Assembly: GCA_023105745.1 (NCBI GenBank)
Contig: JALGQZ010000007.1
Coordinates: 56,525,569 to 56,589,568, forward strand
DNA length: 64,000 nucleotides
Direction: 5' to 3'
Source: Austropuccinia psidii
Lineage: Eukaryota > Basidiomycota > Pucciniomycetes > Pucciniales > Sphaerophragmiaceae
Below are positions 23,923-35,182 of the stretch, one piece after another. The notes beneath the pieces are model-generated. The model was not told where the DNA came from. It made no database searches and saw only the letters and a program-made list of their open reading frames with translations. The position numbers and the translations under genes were made by a program. Every line of letters starts with the position of its first letter. Position 1 is the first letter of the stretch.

Positions 23923-25314
23923 TACCACAACCATTGGTTGACCTATTCCAACTCTTGCCATAACCAACTTGTGGTCAATTGGCCATATATATCTTTTTAT
24001 GGCCAATTGATGAACCTGGGGCTTGGTTCCCTCCCTGGGACTCAATCACTATCCTGGACATCTTGGCCTCACAGGACAGATCCTGTTGATTATCCCCTTG
24101 GGGCCTTTTCCATAATTATTGGCCTCCAGGCCATCCCACTGGAATTGGTCGTAGGGGGCCCTCCAGCATTTCAGGAGGCTATGGCCCCTTTGGCCTGACC
24201 CCTTTCATGATGTGGGTTTTGTCCTTTTTTGGGCCATTTAGGCCCCCTATGGCCTCTATGGCCGGCAGTCCTTAGGATTCCCTAGCCCCCTTTTGGCCTA
24301 AAATCAATAAGGCCAATAGTCCATGCCCCTGGCCCACCTGGACCCACAAATTCCATATATGTTTTATACACCATTTTTGTATCATTTTTTCTCAGAAATC
24401 CAATGGCACCAATTCCAGGACCAAGATCTTTTATCTGAAATATATTACTAGCCTTAAATCCTATTTACAAAGGAAGATATTCAAGGGTGTCAATCCATAT
24501 GTCATGGGGGGTAATGGGTACAGCTTCAGGATGACCATTCAAGGACACCAGTCACCTTCCCAATTCAGGTATTGGTACTTTCCCAGGTATACAATATTTC
24601 CCCCACCAGAATGCTGGTCAAGGAATTTCAAGGATAATTCAAGAGGCAGTGATTCACATCAGTTTTCAAGGTGTAAAAGCTCCAATACCCCTTGGACAAT
24701 TCAATTCATCCATACAGACTGTGCTCATGCCATCTGCATGGCATTGACCCTTTTGGGTCAAGTCAATTCAAATACTGTGGTTGCAAAAGCACCCAGTTTG
24801 TTCTCCAAGATGGCCAATCTGTATTTACCAAAACAGCCAATACAGCCATACACTATTCATACAAATTGGTTTTCAATCTCCCAGGATAAATCCTTCAGCT
24901 CTTCACATATACTGGCCAATCTTTCATCCCCTGGGGACTTTTTCCCCAGTTGATTAATCAATTAGGTTTATTCTTAATATTATTTTCTTTTCATTTTGAA
25001 ACTAAATACTTAGATTTCTAAGTCAGTCATTTGCACCTCTTTCTTCACCCATCAGTGGATATTGGTGGTCATATCCTTTACCAATTACATTAGTCCTTTT
25101 CTGTTAGGTTGAAACAGTGAGTAAAGGGCTTAATTGGTTGGCTTTGGCCATTGAATTCCTTATTATTATTTCTGTATAATTTGTACTTGCACTCTTTTTA
25201 TATTCAAGAAATATATTCTTATTTTATTTCTTTGATTCTTTTGATTCTTCCAAGTAAGCTCCCTGAATCCTTAGTGCCAGGCCACTCTTGCTATTCACAA
25301 GAGCCCCTGTGACA
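23923..25314 (+). repeat. Degenerate LTR of the solo-LTR family
   Basis: About 1392 bp. The 3' ~400 bp, including CTGGGGACTTTTTCCCCAG, GTTGAAACAGTGAGTAA and the end GAGCCCCTGTGACA, match the solo LTR at 11679-13166. The start TACCACAACC is a worn TGTCACAACC. No matching target duplication (GGTAC left, GAGAT right), and a polypurine tract precedes it, so it is more likely the 3' LTR of a truncated element than a solo LTR. Confidence 0.7.
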
Positions 25315-26641
25315 GAGATGTTTAACTTGAAACCTAATTCACAGTGTTTGTAAATAATATTTTCAGATGAACTTACTGTATTCTATTTAAAGTGACTAAT
25401 TGGAAAAATTGGAAATTCACTGATAAATTTTTTTTGATTCAGAAGATTTCTTTACTGGGGAAATCATTAAAGGGATTTCATAAAATGCCTCTAGTAACAT
25501 AAGGTACTATACCAAAAACATAAAACTTTCCTAGCCAAGATAAGTGTGAACCATTTTGATTAGAAAATATTTTTAATAAAAGAGGATAATTATTAGTAAA
25601 CAACAAATTGGACTATTGGATTGTGATTTTAAAATATTTATTAATAGGATAACTCATGATATATCTGTAAAATTGAAATAAAACAATCCCTAGCTTATAG
25701 GTGATTGCAAAGAGCAATATAAATTGATTTGACAGTAACTTGAATATAAAACAATAAGCTTAAATATGTATCATGACAAAATCGGCATTAATTTAGCTAT
25801 ATTTCTATAAACAAAGTTTTTATAATAATCTTAATCAAATATTAATACTACTTCTAAGAGTCTTAACATGTAGTATTAATATGATGATGAACTCTAATTT
25901 AGTAAGACATAGCTCTACTTTGATATTTTTTGCTGTTATTAGTTAAGAAATAATTTTTGGTAATATATGTAAAGAGTAGCAGTTTTCTCTTTACATAGCT
26001 CATTCAACTAAATTAAAATTCAATAAATTTATTAAACTTCACTAGAATTTGGTTTAGAACTTTCCAAGGGTTTGTAATCCTCTTTTCTTTGCCTGTATAG
26101 GTTGAAAATGTTTCATTTTTTTCAAAAGTTTTCGCACATGCTCTTTTATCATGAAACCTCTCAACATCTTTATCGAAATTGTCCAGGTCTGACGGTTGAG
26201 ATCAAAACGGCTTAATGGGCTCAAGTATTTAAAGGCCATCTCTCTTACAAATCCCTTGTTTTTTACTAAGAAAGATAACAATAATGCATTCTACTGTGGT
26301 GACGTTTTAGCATATATCTTTATAGGATAAAAACCATGGTTTATATGGGGCAAAAGTTAAGTAGAATAAAGGATTTGAGCGAAATTGATAAAACAACAAG
26401 CATCAAGCCACAACACTTTTTCGGATGAGGAAATGACTCCGCAAGCCAATGTTAAAATGCTTCAATATTATATACTATCAATTTGAGCCACAAAGTCTGC
26501 GTCTCGAGCTGCGCGTACGCAAATCTCTAGCCTCAAAAGGATGCGCTGACACAAGGATCATAAAATTTGCTACAAAAAAAACATTGCTGAAGGTATCAAA
26601 GAAAAAAGTGTCTTTGGCGGGGACGTCGTGTCATATATGCG
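25315..26641. other. AT-rich intergenic region downstream of the DCN1-like gene
   Basis: No gene supported. The part from about 26400 is less AT-rich and probably contains the 3' untranslated region of the minus-strand DCN1-like gene. A minus-strand ORF at 26054-26281 (75 codons, basic) and a plus-strand ORF at 26449-26751 overlapping the last DCN1 exon antisense have no recognisable domain. Confidence 0.5.
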
Positions 26642-27963
26642 CTAACATTCCTCCATTACCTCTGCTTGTAGTTTCTCCTTTGAAGCAGCCACGTAATCGT
26701 CAATCAAAGAAGGCCAAGCTCCTAAAAAAAATCAAAAAGGCTCAGCCATGAGAAAATATTCGGAAGATTTTTCAAATAAGGGCCTGACAAACCTCCTTCG
26801 TCATAATTTTCAAAGCGGTCTTCGACTTGAATTATAAAGTCAAGAAACTTTACCAAAAACGCATTCATCATTAGGAAGGGAAGAGGAGGCTTAAGTTTTT
26901 GTCAAAAAAAATACTCACCAAATTCCAAGTGTCTCGGCTGACAGACTTGTTGCGTGAGCGGAGCAGTTCCGTCCACCACTGCAAATATTGTGGCTTAAAA
27001 ATCGACCAATCGAGACATGGGGTTAAAGGTAATACCATCTCCCAGAAGGCAATTGCTGTGTCCAATGCTAAACAATATCACGTCGTCGGTGGTTAGTATG
27101 ACTTCTTGGACTGTGAGTCTTGAGAGTTAGGAGGTTGATTTGTTTGCTTACCCAAACTTTTTTGACCTTCGTCTCTTCCAAAATCGAAAATGAAACGATA
27201 GACTTCCTGAAAATAGCTCAATTCTGATTTTAGCCGTGAATCCAGGTCGTTAATTGCTTTAGTCTGAAACCGGACCATGTCCCTAGTTGACTGGATTGAG
27301 CTCGAAGGTGTTTGATTGTGTGATAACAAGAGTGATGTCCACTGCTTAACGAACGCAGATCGTTCAAGGAGCCCGAGACGTGGTGCATGGAGCAGGTGAC
27401 AGAGGCAGAGCACTTTCGGATCTTCTGGGGTCAAATTAAGTGATCCAAGATATCCCAACAAGCCGACCATTTCCATTCGAGTGGGATCCTCGGAATCTGT
27501 AGGCCAACAGATCAATGGTTGATGAGCTTTTCAAATCAAATTTTCCTTTTCAACTTAAATTGAGAATGTTGGACCTTGATATTCATTAAATTGTGCGTTC
27601 AATATTGTCTCCATGCCTTCGCTAAGTGCTTTTGTGCGGGAGTGCATGGACCGTTCTGCGTTGATTTGAGCTAATGAGTCATTGTAGAACAATTCTATTG
27701 CCATATCGAGTCGATAACTGAGGCGGCGAAGCACCCAAAGGTTAAAAAGGATGATTAAAACGGCTCGTGCTTGACATGGTCGAGTTAAACGCACCCAGCT
27801 TTTTTGCATATTCTACTCGCATCGGCTGGACTTTTTATAATACAAGAGGAGTGGTCAGACAAGCAATCCATATCAAACCCAACATGAATGACGCAGTTAC
27901 CGACATTGCGTTGGTAAACGACCTAAATTCGGCCATCATCTTTTCCTTTTGAGCCTTGCTCAT
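26642..27963 (-). CDS. DCN1-like protein (cullin neddylation scaffold), seven exons
   Basis: DCN1 family proteins bind cullins and the NEDD8 E2 enzyme and promote cullin neddylation. Exons (5' to 3'): 27901-27963, 27791-27825, 27575-27717, 27152-27496, 26919-27067, 26793-26847, 26642-26721; six introns of 71-84 nt. Phases close and total 870 nt, 289 aa, close to the family's usual length. The N-terminus shows a UBA-like segment (VEYAKKLGAYRLDMAIELFYND); the body matches the potentiating-neddylation domain: DPTRMEMVGLLGYL, FIFDFGRDEGQKSL, ALDTAIAFW, RDTWNLFLDFI and the hallmark GAWPSLIDDYV. Three donors are non-consensus (GTTTAA, GTCCAA, GTTTGT), so exon 2 and the joins at 27575 and 26793 are the least certain. 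ATG at 27963 gives MSKAQKEKMM, typical of the family. No stop or frameshift: the only intact host gene seen, surrounded by transposons. Confidence 0.88.
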
Positions 27964-29031
27964 GCCCAACGGATGCAAGGAATTTTAAAAGCTTTTGCTG
28001 GAAAGGTCATAGTGCAAGAAGACATCAGCATCTGACTCATTTAACCAAGGTGACCGTGCATTACTGACCGAAACCTCAACAGGCTGATGTACGGTGAAGG
28101 GGCTAGTCGGATGATGGAGATGATAGAATCGGTTGTTGGAGAAGATTGGCTGAAACTTGAAACTGTGGGGAGCCCTGTCACCAGCACCGCCGAATCAGCT
28201 CAGTGATAATATAAGTTTTGCCGCAGTCAGCCCGATTGGGGGTGGCAAATTTCTTGAAAAGGCTCATACATCAGTAAAATTCCAATTTATCTCATAGCTT
28301 AGACAAAAAGACCCATCATCACTCCAAAGAGGATAAGATAAGAAATAAAACCTTGGCTTAAGTTAAAACTTGATGAGAAAAATCATTCAAAACAGGCCAC
28401 ACTGCTCACTCAGAACACATTTACCATGAGGAAAGTGTATGAACCTCCTAGCAGCTGTTGCTTTGAGGATCCAAGTTGAACTCAGGTTGAAAGAAAGGTG
28501 AGGACTCAGGTTGAAAATTATGTTGAAGACAGATTGGGACATAATCCAGAAATGAGTTTTTTAAATAGAACTTTTTCAAAAAAAATAAGGCGGACAGACC
28601 CAATTAATTGAGTTGATCAGCATCATAATCCAAAAATTGTTTTATCCAACTTGAAAAAAGAATATTCAAACAATACACTTTGACCTTTCAAGGGGCTATA
28701 AGTAAGACTTAGTTTGTTTTTTTCCAAAAATCTTTGAATTTATGGATAGACATGTTCAGGCATCTTAGTTGACAATAGCTAGAAATATTTGACAAATAAA
28801 AGTTTGAAAGAATATAACCCTTGATAATTTATATCTAGGCCCATTATATATGTATAGCTTTCATTTATCTCACATAAAATTTTCAGCTCCCATTAATAAT
28901 ATTTTTTCTCAATTTTCTCAATTATCTATTTAAGAAGAAATTGATATGAGCTAGAAAGGAATACTTAAAACCACATTGTCCATTTTTTTAATTATGAATT
29001 GTTCATTCCCAAATTTATTAAAATAAAGATA
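27964..29031. other. Upstream region of DCN1-like gene and AT-rich spacer
   Basis: 27964-28260 is richer in G+C and directly upstream of the DCN1-like start, so it should contain its promoter; I see no clear TATA or second gene. From 28260 to the MULE edge the sequence is AT-rich and featureless. Confidence 0.5.
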
Positions 29032-32000
29032 GGGTATTGGTAAATCCATGTAAGAATTCTGATAAAAACATGCAATCTCTTACCTGTTTTTGCCATAAAT
29101 TGGTAAAAACATATAAGGGGTACCCTGGGCCCATTTTTAATTAAAAATGAAACACCAAAAACCCTGTATTGGGCCAAAACCTGCTGAAAAGAGGTTTTTT
29201 CTCCACAAAACCCCTCTAGCCCAATTGTTTCATTTTTTTTGCACATACCCCCAAAAAAAGACCAAACACCCAAATAATCCACATTTCCCCCCCAAACAAT
29301 TTTTTTTATAAACAGCATTACCAAAGCTGTTTTGCAAAGCTTTTCACACTTTTTTTTCTTTTTTCCCCCCCAAAGACTTCATTTTCCTCCCCAACGACCT
29401 GGTTCCAAGCGTCTAAAATTCCAATTTTTTGCCTTCCCTCATCTATCAATCCCACCTTTCAACCACTTCTTTTGCTTTTCCACACCTTTTATCACTTCTT
29501 TTTCACATTTTGAAATCTTCTTTCCTCATTCAAAATCCCCAAATTCCACTTTTTTTAAGCTTATACATATTTCTCACTCCATAATGCTTCAAACCCCCAC
29601 TGAAGGTGAATCTCAGACCCTTGAGCTTTTTTGGAAGCATGGGCATAATTTTTCCTGGGCTCAGTGGTATGCTGTGTCCACCTTGAGGTCCAATATGACC
29701 CACACCTAAATTGAAATAGGTTTTGAGAGGTCTGGGAGCCCAAATCCCAACAAAAAATCCTCCAAGAAAGTCACTTCCAGAAAGCTTGACTGTTCATGTA
29801 GACTTTATGCCAGAAAATATGCCAAAAGTACCATTTGGACTCTTAAAGTCAAAAATCCTGAACATAGCCATGATGCCACTGAAAATATCATGGCACATCC
29901 TGCTTTCAGGAAATTCAATGAGCAAGAAACATCCCAAACTGCTCAAATGTCTGAATCACTGCTCAAAGCAAGGAAAATTCAGGCCCAATTATGAAGCCAG
30001 AGGGAGTCTTACAGGCCTGTAATCCTTCAAGACATTTACAACCAAGTCAAGAAAATAAAGAAAGAACAACTGCAAGGCAGAAGGCCTATTGATGCTCTTA
30101 TTGACACCCTCAAAGAAGAAAATTTTGTTTGGTCCTCTTCAAGGGATGCTAAGGGACACATTACCTCCTTGTTTTTCACTAACCCCCTTGCCATAAAACT
30201 CCTCCATGGATTTCCTCATGTCAGTCTTACGGATTGTACTTATAAAACCAATAAGTACAAAATGCCCCTGTTTCATATTGTTGGATTCAGATAAAACCAA
30301 TAAGACCTTTTCTGGGGATTTTTGTTTGATGAAGAATAAAACTGAACCCTCATATACTTGAACATTAAGTCAATACATATAAGAAGTCCTCAAAAATGCC
30401 AATATTGTTCCCCCTCCAGTCATTGTTATTGAAAGGGATTTGGCCTTGAAAAACTCTCTTAAGAAGCTCTTCCCAGACTCAAAAGTAATGTTATGCATTT
30501 GGCACATCAATAAAGATGTATCTGCGCATTACATGAAGAAAATTGGTCATGGCACTGATTTTGAAAATTTTATGGGCCTTTGGAATCAAGTAATATACTT
30601 TTCACTTTCACTTTTATTCTTATTATTGTTTTTATTAATGACATTGGGATTAATTTCTCAGGTTATGTATTCATCCACTGAAAAGCCTTTCAGAGACAAC
30701 TGGAAGGAGCTTCAAAAGCAAGTCAGAAATTATTAAGTCTTGCAATATTTTTAAAATACCTGGCTTCCTCTAAAGGAGTATTATGTGCCAGCCTGAACCA
30801 ACCACCATTGCTACCTGGGTGTGGGCTCCACCTCAAGAGTTGAAGGTGCCCATGCCATGGTTAAGCTTTGGCTCCAAAGGTCCACTGGTACTCTCCTGGA
30901 GGTAGTTAGGGCTCTCCACATGGCTTTCAGGAAATAATTTATTTAAATAATCAATACAATATCCAAAGAAATGATTGTCCATGTCGACAATTTTCTTCCA
31001 CACATCTATGCTCTCAATGGCAAGGTTTCTCATTATGCCCTTCAGATGGCCTTTGAAAACTTCAAAGCCAAATTTCCTCCCAATGAGAAATTCACCAACA
31101 AATACAACAATTATCAAGGCATTACTTGAAAGCATAAGACTCGACAGGCATTTGCCAAGTACCAAAGCCTTCAGATATCAAACTTCCATCCTCAGTGGAG
31201 TTTGAATTTGCCTGGAAGTATTTTTGAACTTCAAATTCTTATTTTTTTCTTATTAACTGATTTTCTTTGTCATTTTCTTCTCAGACTGGCTATCAAGGTG
31301 AGTATCAAAGTGTTGAGAAAGAAAGAAAGACAGAAGCCCAAAGATTATTTGAAGATATTGGTGAAGACCTTTTTTCAAAGACAAATGGCAGAAATCACCC
31401 CAATCCTTCAGCATTTTCAAGATGTTTTGACTGGAAAAGTTTTTTTTGATCAAATTCCCAAGAGTCAAGAGGATGATCAATATTATGAAGACCCACTTGA
31501 ATGCAAGAATATCTGTGGAAGACCTCAAGGAGCCAAGAATAAAAATAAAAATAAAATAAAAATAAAAGAGAACCATCAAGATTCGAGATCATTGAAAATC
31601 AATCCAAGAGAAGAGGAAGACCCCCATCAAAAGTAACCAACACAACAATATCAATATCCCAGTCATTTGTACCCTCTCCAATCATGGAAGTGAATTCATC
31701 TGAAGATTCTGAGGCCTCATTATCAAAATCAATAAGTTCATCAGATTCACTACCCTCAGAGACCGAATTAAATGAATATGGAAAATAAGGAGTCACCCTC
31801 AGAAGGTCCAGAAGATTGGCAATGGATAGCAAAACCTCACAGAGAAAGTCCCACAAGCCTGCCACAAGTTTGAAGATATATGATGCAATTGACTTGAACT
31901 GTGAGAATTGTCAAAGAAATTATCATACAAGTGATGGATGCTCCAAGCTCTTTGTGATTTTCTGATTCTTTTTAATGTATAATTTTTGTTTATTTGAATA

Positions 32001-33159
32001 TTTAGTCATTTTTTGACCAAATTTTATCAGTTACCTGGATCAGAAGACTTGCTCAAGTTCATATTGAAATACACCTTCAAGGCCATAAATGTCCAGGGTT
32101 ATGGGATCTATGGCTACAGAACAGTATCCCACTACATTTACAAGACTCAAGATCAATGGGCTTATGTAAGAGGTGATTTTGCTGAAGAAATTCAAAAAAA
32201 TAAAGACCTTTATGAATCCATGAACACTTTTATTCCCTAAGTAACCTCTTATATGGAAAGAATTGAGTGGTATGAGCATGTGGGCCAGGCTCCAAAGAGC
32301 AAGTGGATGTCCATGCCTGATATGGGGGATCCAACTTCAAATAAGTATCGAAGAACAGTTTTCTTTTATTCAACAGCCCAATCCTTCTCTTTCCCCTTAT
32401 TTCTGTCCTCCAAATGATAATCTACCCATTTTTATCTGCTTCTTGAATAGCTGTTCTCATTTTGTATCATTGGATGTCATCATTTCTAAAGTTTATCCAG
32501 TCCCCCCAATTGCTGTTAATTGGGAATTTAATACTGAATCACAAGCCCTTGGGTGGGAAGATAAATTTAAGAAATACAAGATGTTGTATTTGTCCAATCT
32601 TCCTCCCCCCTCAGAAAAATCAACAATTTTGGAGGTTGATTCAGATTGATTGATTTTTGTATGTACAATTTATGCCATTTATCCCCCTCCTCACTCCTAT
32701 TTTCTGCTTAAATCCCACCTCAGTCTCATTTTTTATCAAACATGTGGCACTTTGGTACTTAGAAATAGTCATATTACAAATATGAAAAAACCCTTTCTGC
32801 TACTTTACTTGTCCCTCCAAAATAATTGTGAAAAATTATGAGCTTCTAATTTTTCATTTTAAAGATTGAAAATTTGATTCAAATATAATTTATGGAAATT
32901 CATCAGTGGGAAAATATTTAATGAATTCTTTTCAAAAAATATGCAATTTCATCAAATTGGCCAAATTTGAGAAATTAGGAAAAAAAATCCAAAGAATTTG
33001 GGGATATTGACATCCCATTTTGGAAAAAATATGGCAAAGTAAATTACAAAAAGGCTCAAAACTGAGCTTGAGGAATTCTTTTGAAAAAATATGTCACTTA
33101 CGTGTTTTGGCCATAAATTGGTAAAAACACATAAGAGCTTACGTGTGTTTACCAACATC
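29032..33159 (+). mobile_element. Degenerate Mutator-like element (MULE) with OTU domain
   Basis: DNA transposon remnant around a MULE-type transposase. Both margins carry related inverted sequences: left GGGTATTGGTAAATCCATGTAAG (from 29032), right (minus strand) GGATGTTGGTAAACACACGTAAG (from 33159), each followed inward by a copy of an imperfect palindrome centred on CCATAAATTGG. I found no clean 9-bp target duplication, so the exact ends are tentative. The stretch 33160-33388 beyond it is featureless. Confidence 0.55.
29584..32649 (+). pseudogene. MULE transposase fused to OTU-like cysteine protease (broken)
   Basis: Domains in order, in several frames: FAR1/WRKY-GCM1-like zinc-binding region (CSCRLYARKYAK...NPEHSHD, 29790-29880); MULE DDE core with LTDCTYKTNKYKMPLFHIVG (30220-30280), then VIVIERDLALKNSL (Glu where the second catalytic Asp is expected), CIWHINKDV, and TSRVEGAHAMVKLW with the Glu (30830-30870); a CxxC zinc-knuckle-like CENCQRNYHTSDGC (31900-31945); and an OTU-like domain from 32013. 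In the OTU signature the Asp and the nucleophile Cys are both Tyr (VQGYGIYGYRTVS), while the His region survives as SHFVSLDV near 32460. A probable intron interrupts FMGLWNQ (near 30588-30661). Multiple stops and frameshifts. Fused MULE-OTU proteins are known in plants and rusts; this copy is dead on both activities. Confidence 0.75.
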
Positions 33160-33391
33160 CTGAAAATATCATTGTAGCTTGCCAAAAGACAATTCATTTC
33201 CTGTAAAATTTGATAATCAAACCTTTAAAGCATGGTTTGACTAAAATTAGTTTAACTTTGAGGAATATATATTTTATCAAAGTCAAAACAAAGTAAGATC
33301 TTTGAATGGCTACAAAAGTCTGGGTTCTTCATTGAAATGGTAACAATAACTCCAAAGTAAGGCTTATATTTAAAATAATAATTCTAATATT

Positions 33392-33540
33392 AGGGGGTGT
33401 CAAAGTTACCAAATCCCACACTCAAAATCCCGAGTTTTTTTTTGCCAAAATCCTGCATTAATTTTTTGGGATTTCAGAAATCCCACACCTCTTGAGGTGT
33501 GGTATTTTAAGGTACCAAATCCCATGTTTAAATACTAAAA
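33392..33540. repeat. Left subterminal repeat array of H1 with hairpin
   Basis: At least five AAATCCC/GGGATTT motifs within ~150 bp, plus a perfect 8-bp-arm hairpin CACACCTC-TT-GAGGTGTG. Such arrays near transposon ends are typical binding sites for the transposase or its Myb partner. The same array lies at the right end of H2 (about 57590-57747). Confidence 0.7.
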
Positions 33541-33710
33541 TTCCACCTTTAGCTTCCCATAAAGGCACATTTTTAAAACACACAACTCAGTAAGGGCATG
33601 TTAAATTGCATATAACTTTACTTCTCTTGCATAAAATCTGAATACACTCATCATTTATTAAAGTATTTGAATCTAAATTACATTTAATACAGGCCTTTTC
33701 TTCATTTACC

Positions 33711-34957
33711 ATGCCAAAAGCATTGCAAAGGCTCCCTTTACTTCAGACGTTAAACTCACTGCAGCTCATTGATGCACTCAGCTATGATAGTGATTCTGAT
33801 ATCCAGGAAGATATCATCTCATTATATATGATAACCTTGCAAACATACATCAATCCTCATAGAAGATATCCATCACATTACATGTATATGATGAATGATT
33901 TACAAACATTATCATCTAAAAGGTTTCGACAGCTATGTAGGACCACACATGAATCATTTGAAAAATTGGTTGCACAAATTCAAGCTGATAAAATGTTTCA
34001 AAACTCATCACAAAACAAACAACTCAATCCTGCCATCCAATTGGCTGTGGCATTATCAAGGCTAGGATCAAATGGCAATGGGGCCGCTTTGGGAAAGATT
34101 GGAATGTTGTTTGGAATTAGCCATCGGGCTATTGTGTTGTACACTCAAATAGTGATCCAAATATTGATGAAGTTGAAGTGCAAAGTGATTGTGTGGCCAA
34201 CAATAGAACAACAAAGAGAGATGTCTCAAGTAATGCAAGCAGAAGGCTTCCCTGGGTGCATTGGATTTATTGATGGGAGTCTCATACCATTATCGCAACG
34301 TCCCCCCAAAGATGGTGAAGCCTATTTTGATTGCAAAAAGAGGTAAGCTGTTGAAATTTGATTCTTTGTTTCATTTTGACTGATGGTTTACAATTAAGGT
34401 ATTCTATGTCAATACAACTGGTTTGCGATATCAACAAACAGTTCACTGCTCTACATGCTGGTTGTACTGGGTCACTTCATGATTCGAATGTCTATCAACA
34501 TATGAAAATAGCACAAACACCTGAGGAGATTTATGAAAAGGAACAGTACCTACTTGCAGATTTGGCATATGCAAGCTCTCCTTGGGTTGTTCCAGCATAT
34601 AAGGGAGTTGTAGCACAGAATCAAGACAACCATTCTTTCAATTACTGTCTAGCAAAATCAAGGGTCAGAATCAAGCATGCAATTGTAATTTTGAAGGGGC
34701 AGTGGTTTTCTCTAAAGGAAATGCAAAATTAAATGAGGGACGCTCATGAAATCCAATATTTTGTTAGTTGGGTTGTTTCTTGCACAATCTTACATAATAT
34801 GTTAGCACAAATTGGCAATGAATGATTTGATCTATATGAGGATGATGATCCACCACATGCAGAAAATCTGGCCAACAATGACATTGGGGAAGATGTGGTA
34901 AATATGCATGAAAAAATGAAACCAATCACTTTGGCATGGAAAAATAGTCAATTGTAA
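33711..34957 (+). pseudogene. Harbinger-type DDE transposase of H1
   Basis: HARBI1-like nuclease of the DDE_Tnp_4 type. Exon 1 33711-34342, intron 34343-34398 (56 nt, GTAAGC...AAG), exon 2 34399-34957. Catalytic landmarks: first Asp in CIGFIDGSLIPL, second Asp in GSLHDSNVYQH. The third acid should be a Glu near RVRI-x-HAI before LKGQW, but the residue is Lys (AAG), in both H1 and H2. H1 has a private TAA at 34730-34732 (CAA in H2), and both copies have TGA at 34823-34825 (H1 coordinates), after which the frame stays open to 34955-34957. The N-terminal helical region (AVALSRLGSNGNGAALGKIGMLFGIS) looks like the usual DNA-binding part. Inactive. Confidence 0.85.
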
Positions 34958-35182
34958 ATTTCATCAGGACCATTGATTTATGTACTTAATTGAATGGCAT
35001 ACAACGGAGTGGAGATGTTATTCATAAAATAAAACTATTTACAATTAACATTTTTCAATTATTTTTTGGTCCTGCATATTTCTTTCACAGTAACCATTGA
35101 CTCTTGAATTAATTGTGGTAGGTGTCATTTTCAAGAATTTGTCACCTACATTAGATAATTTATGGTTTATTTGAAGAGAACA

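Noticed and set aside
23656..24198. 180-codon ORF and neighbours up to 24953
   Set aside because: Runs across the LTR boundary at 23923 into a degenerate LTR; no domain.
26449..26751. 100-codon plus-strand ORF
   Set aside because: Overlaps the last DCN1-like exon antisense and its 3' untranslated region; basic low-complexity end, no family.
29332..29580. Upstream coding extension of the MULE transposase
   Set aside because: Pyrimidine-rich, low-complexity translation (Phe/Pro/Ser); looks like a leader, and the domain starts after ATG 29584.
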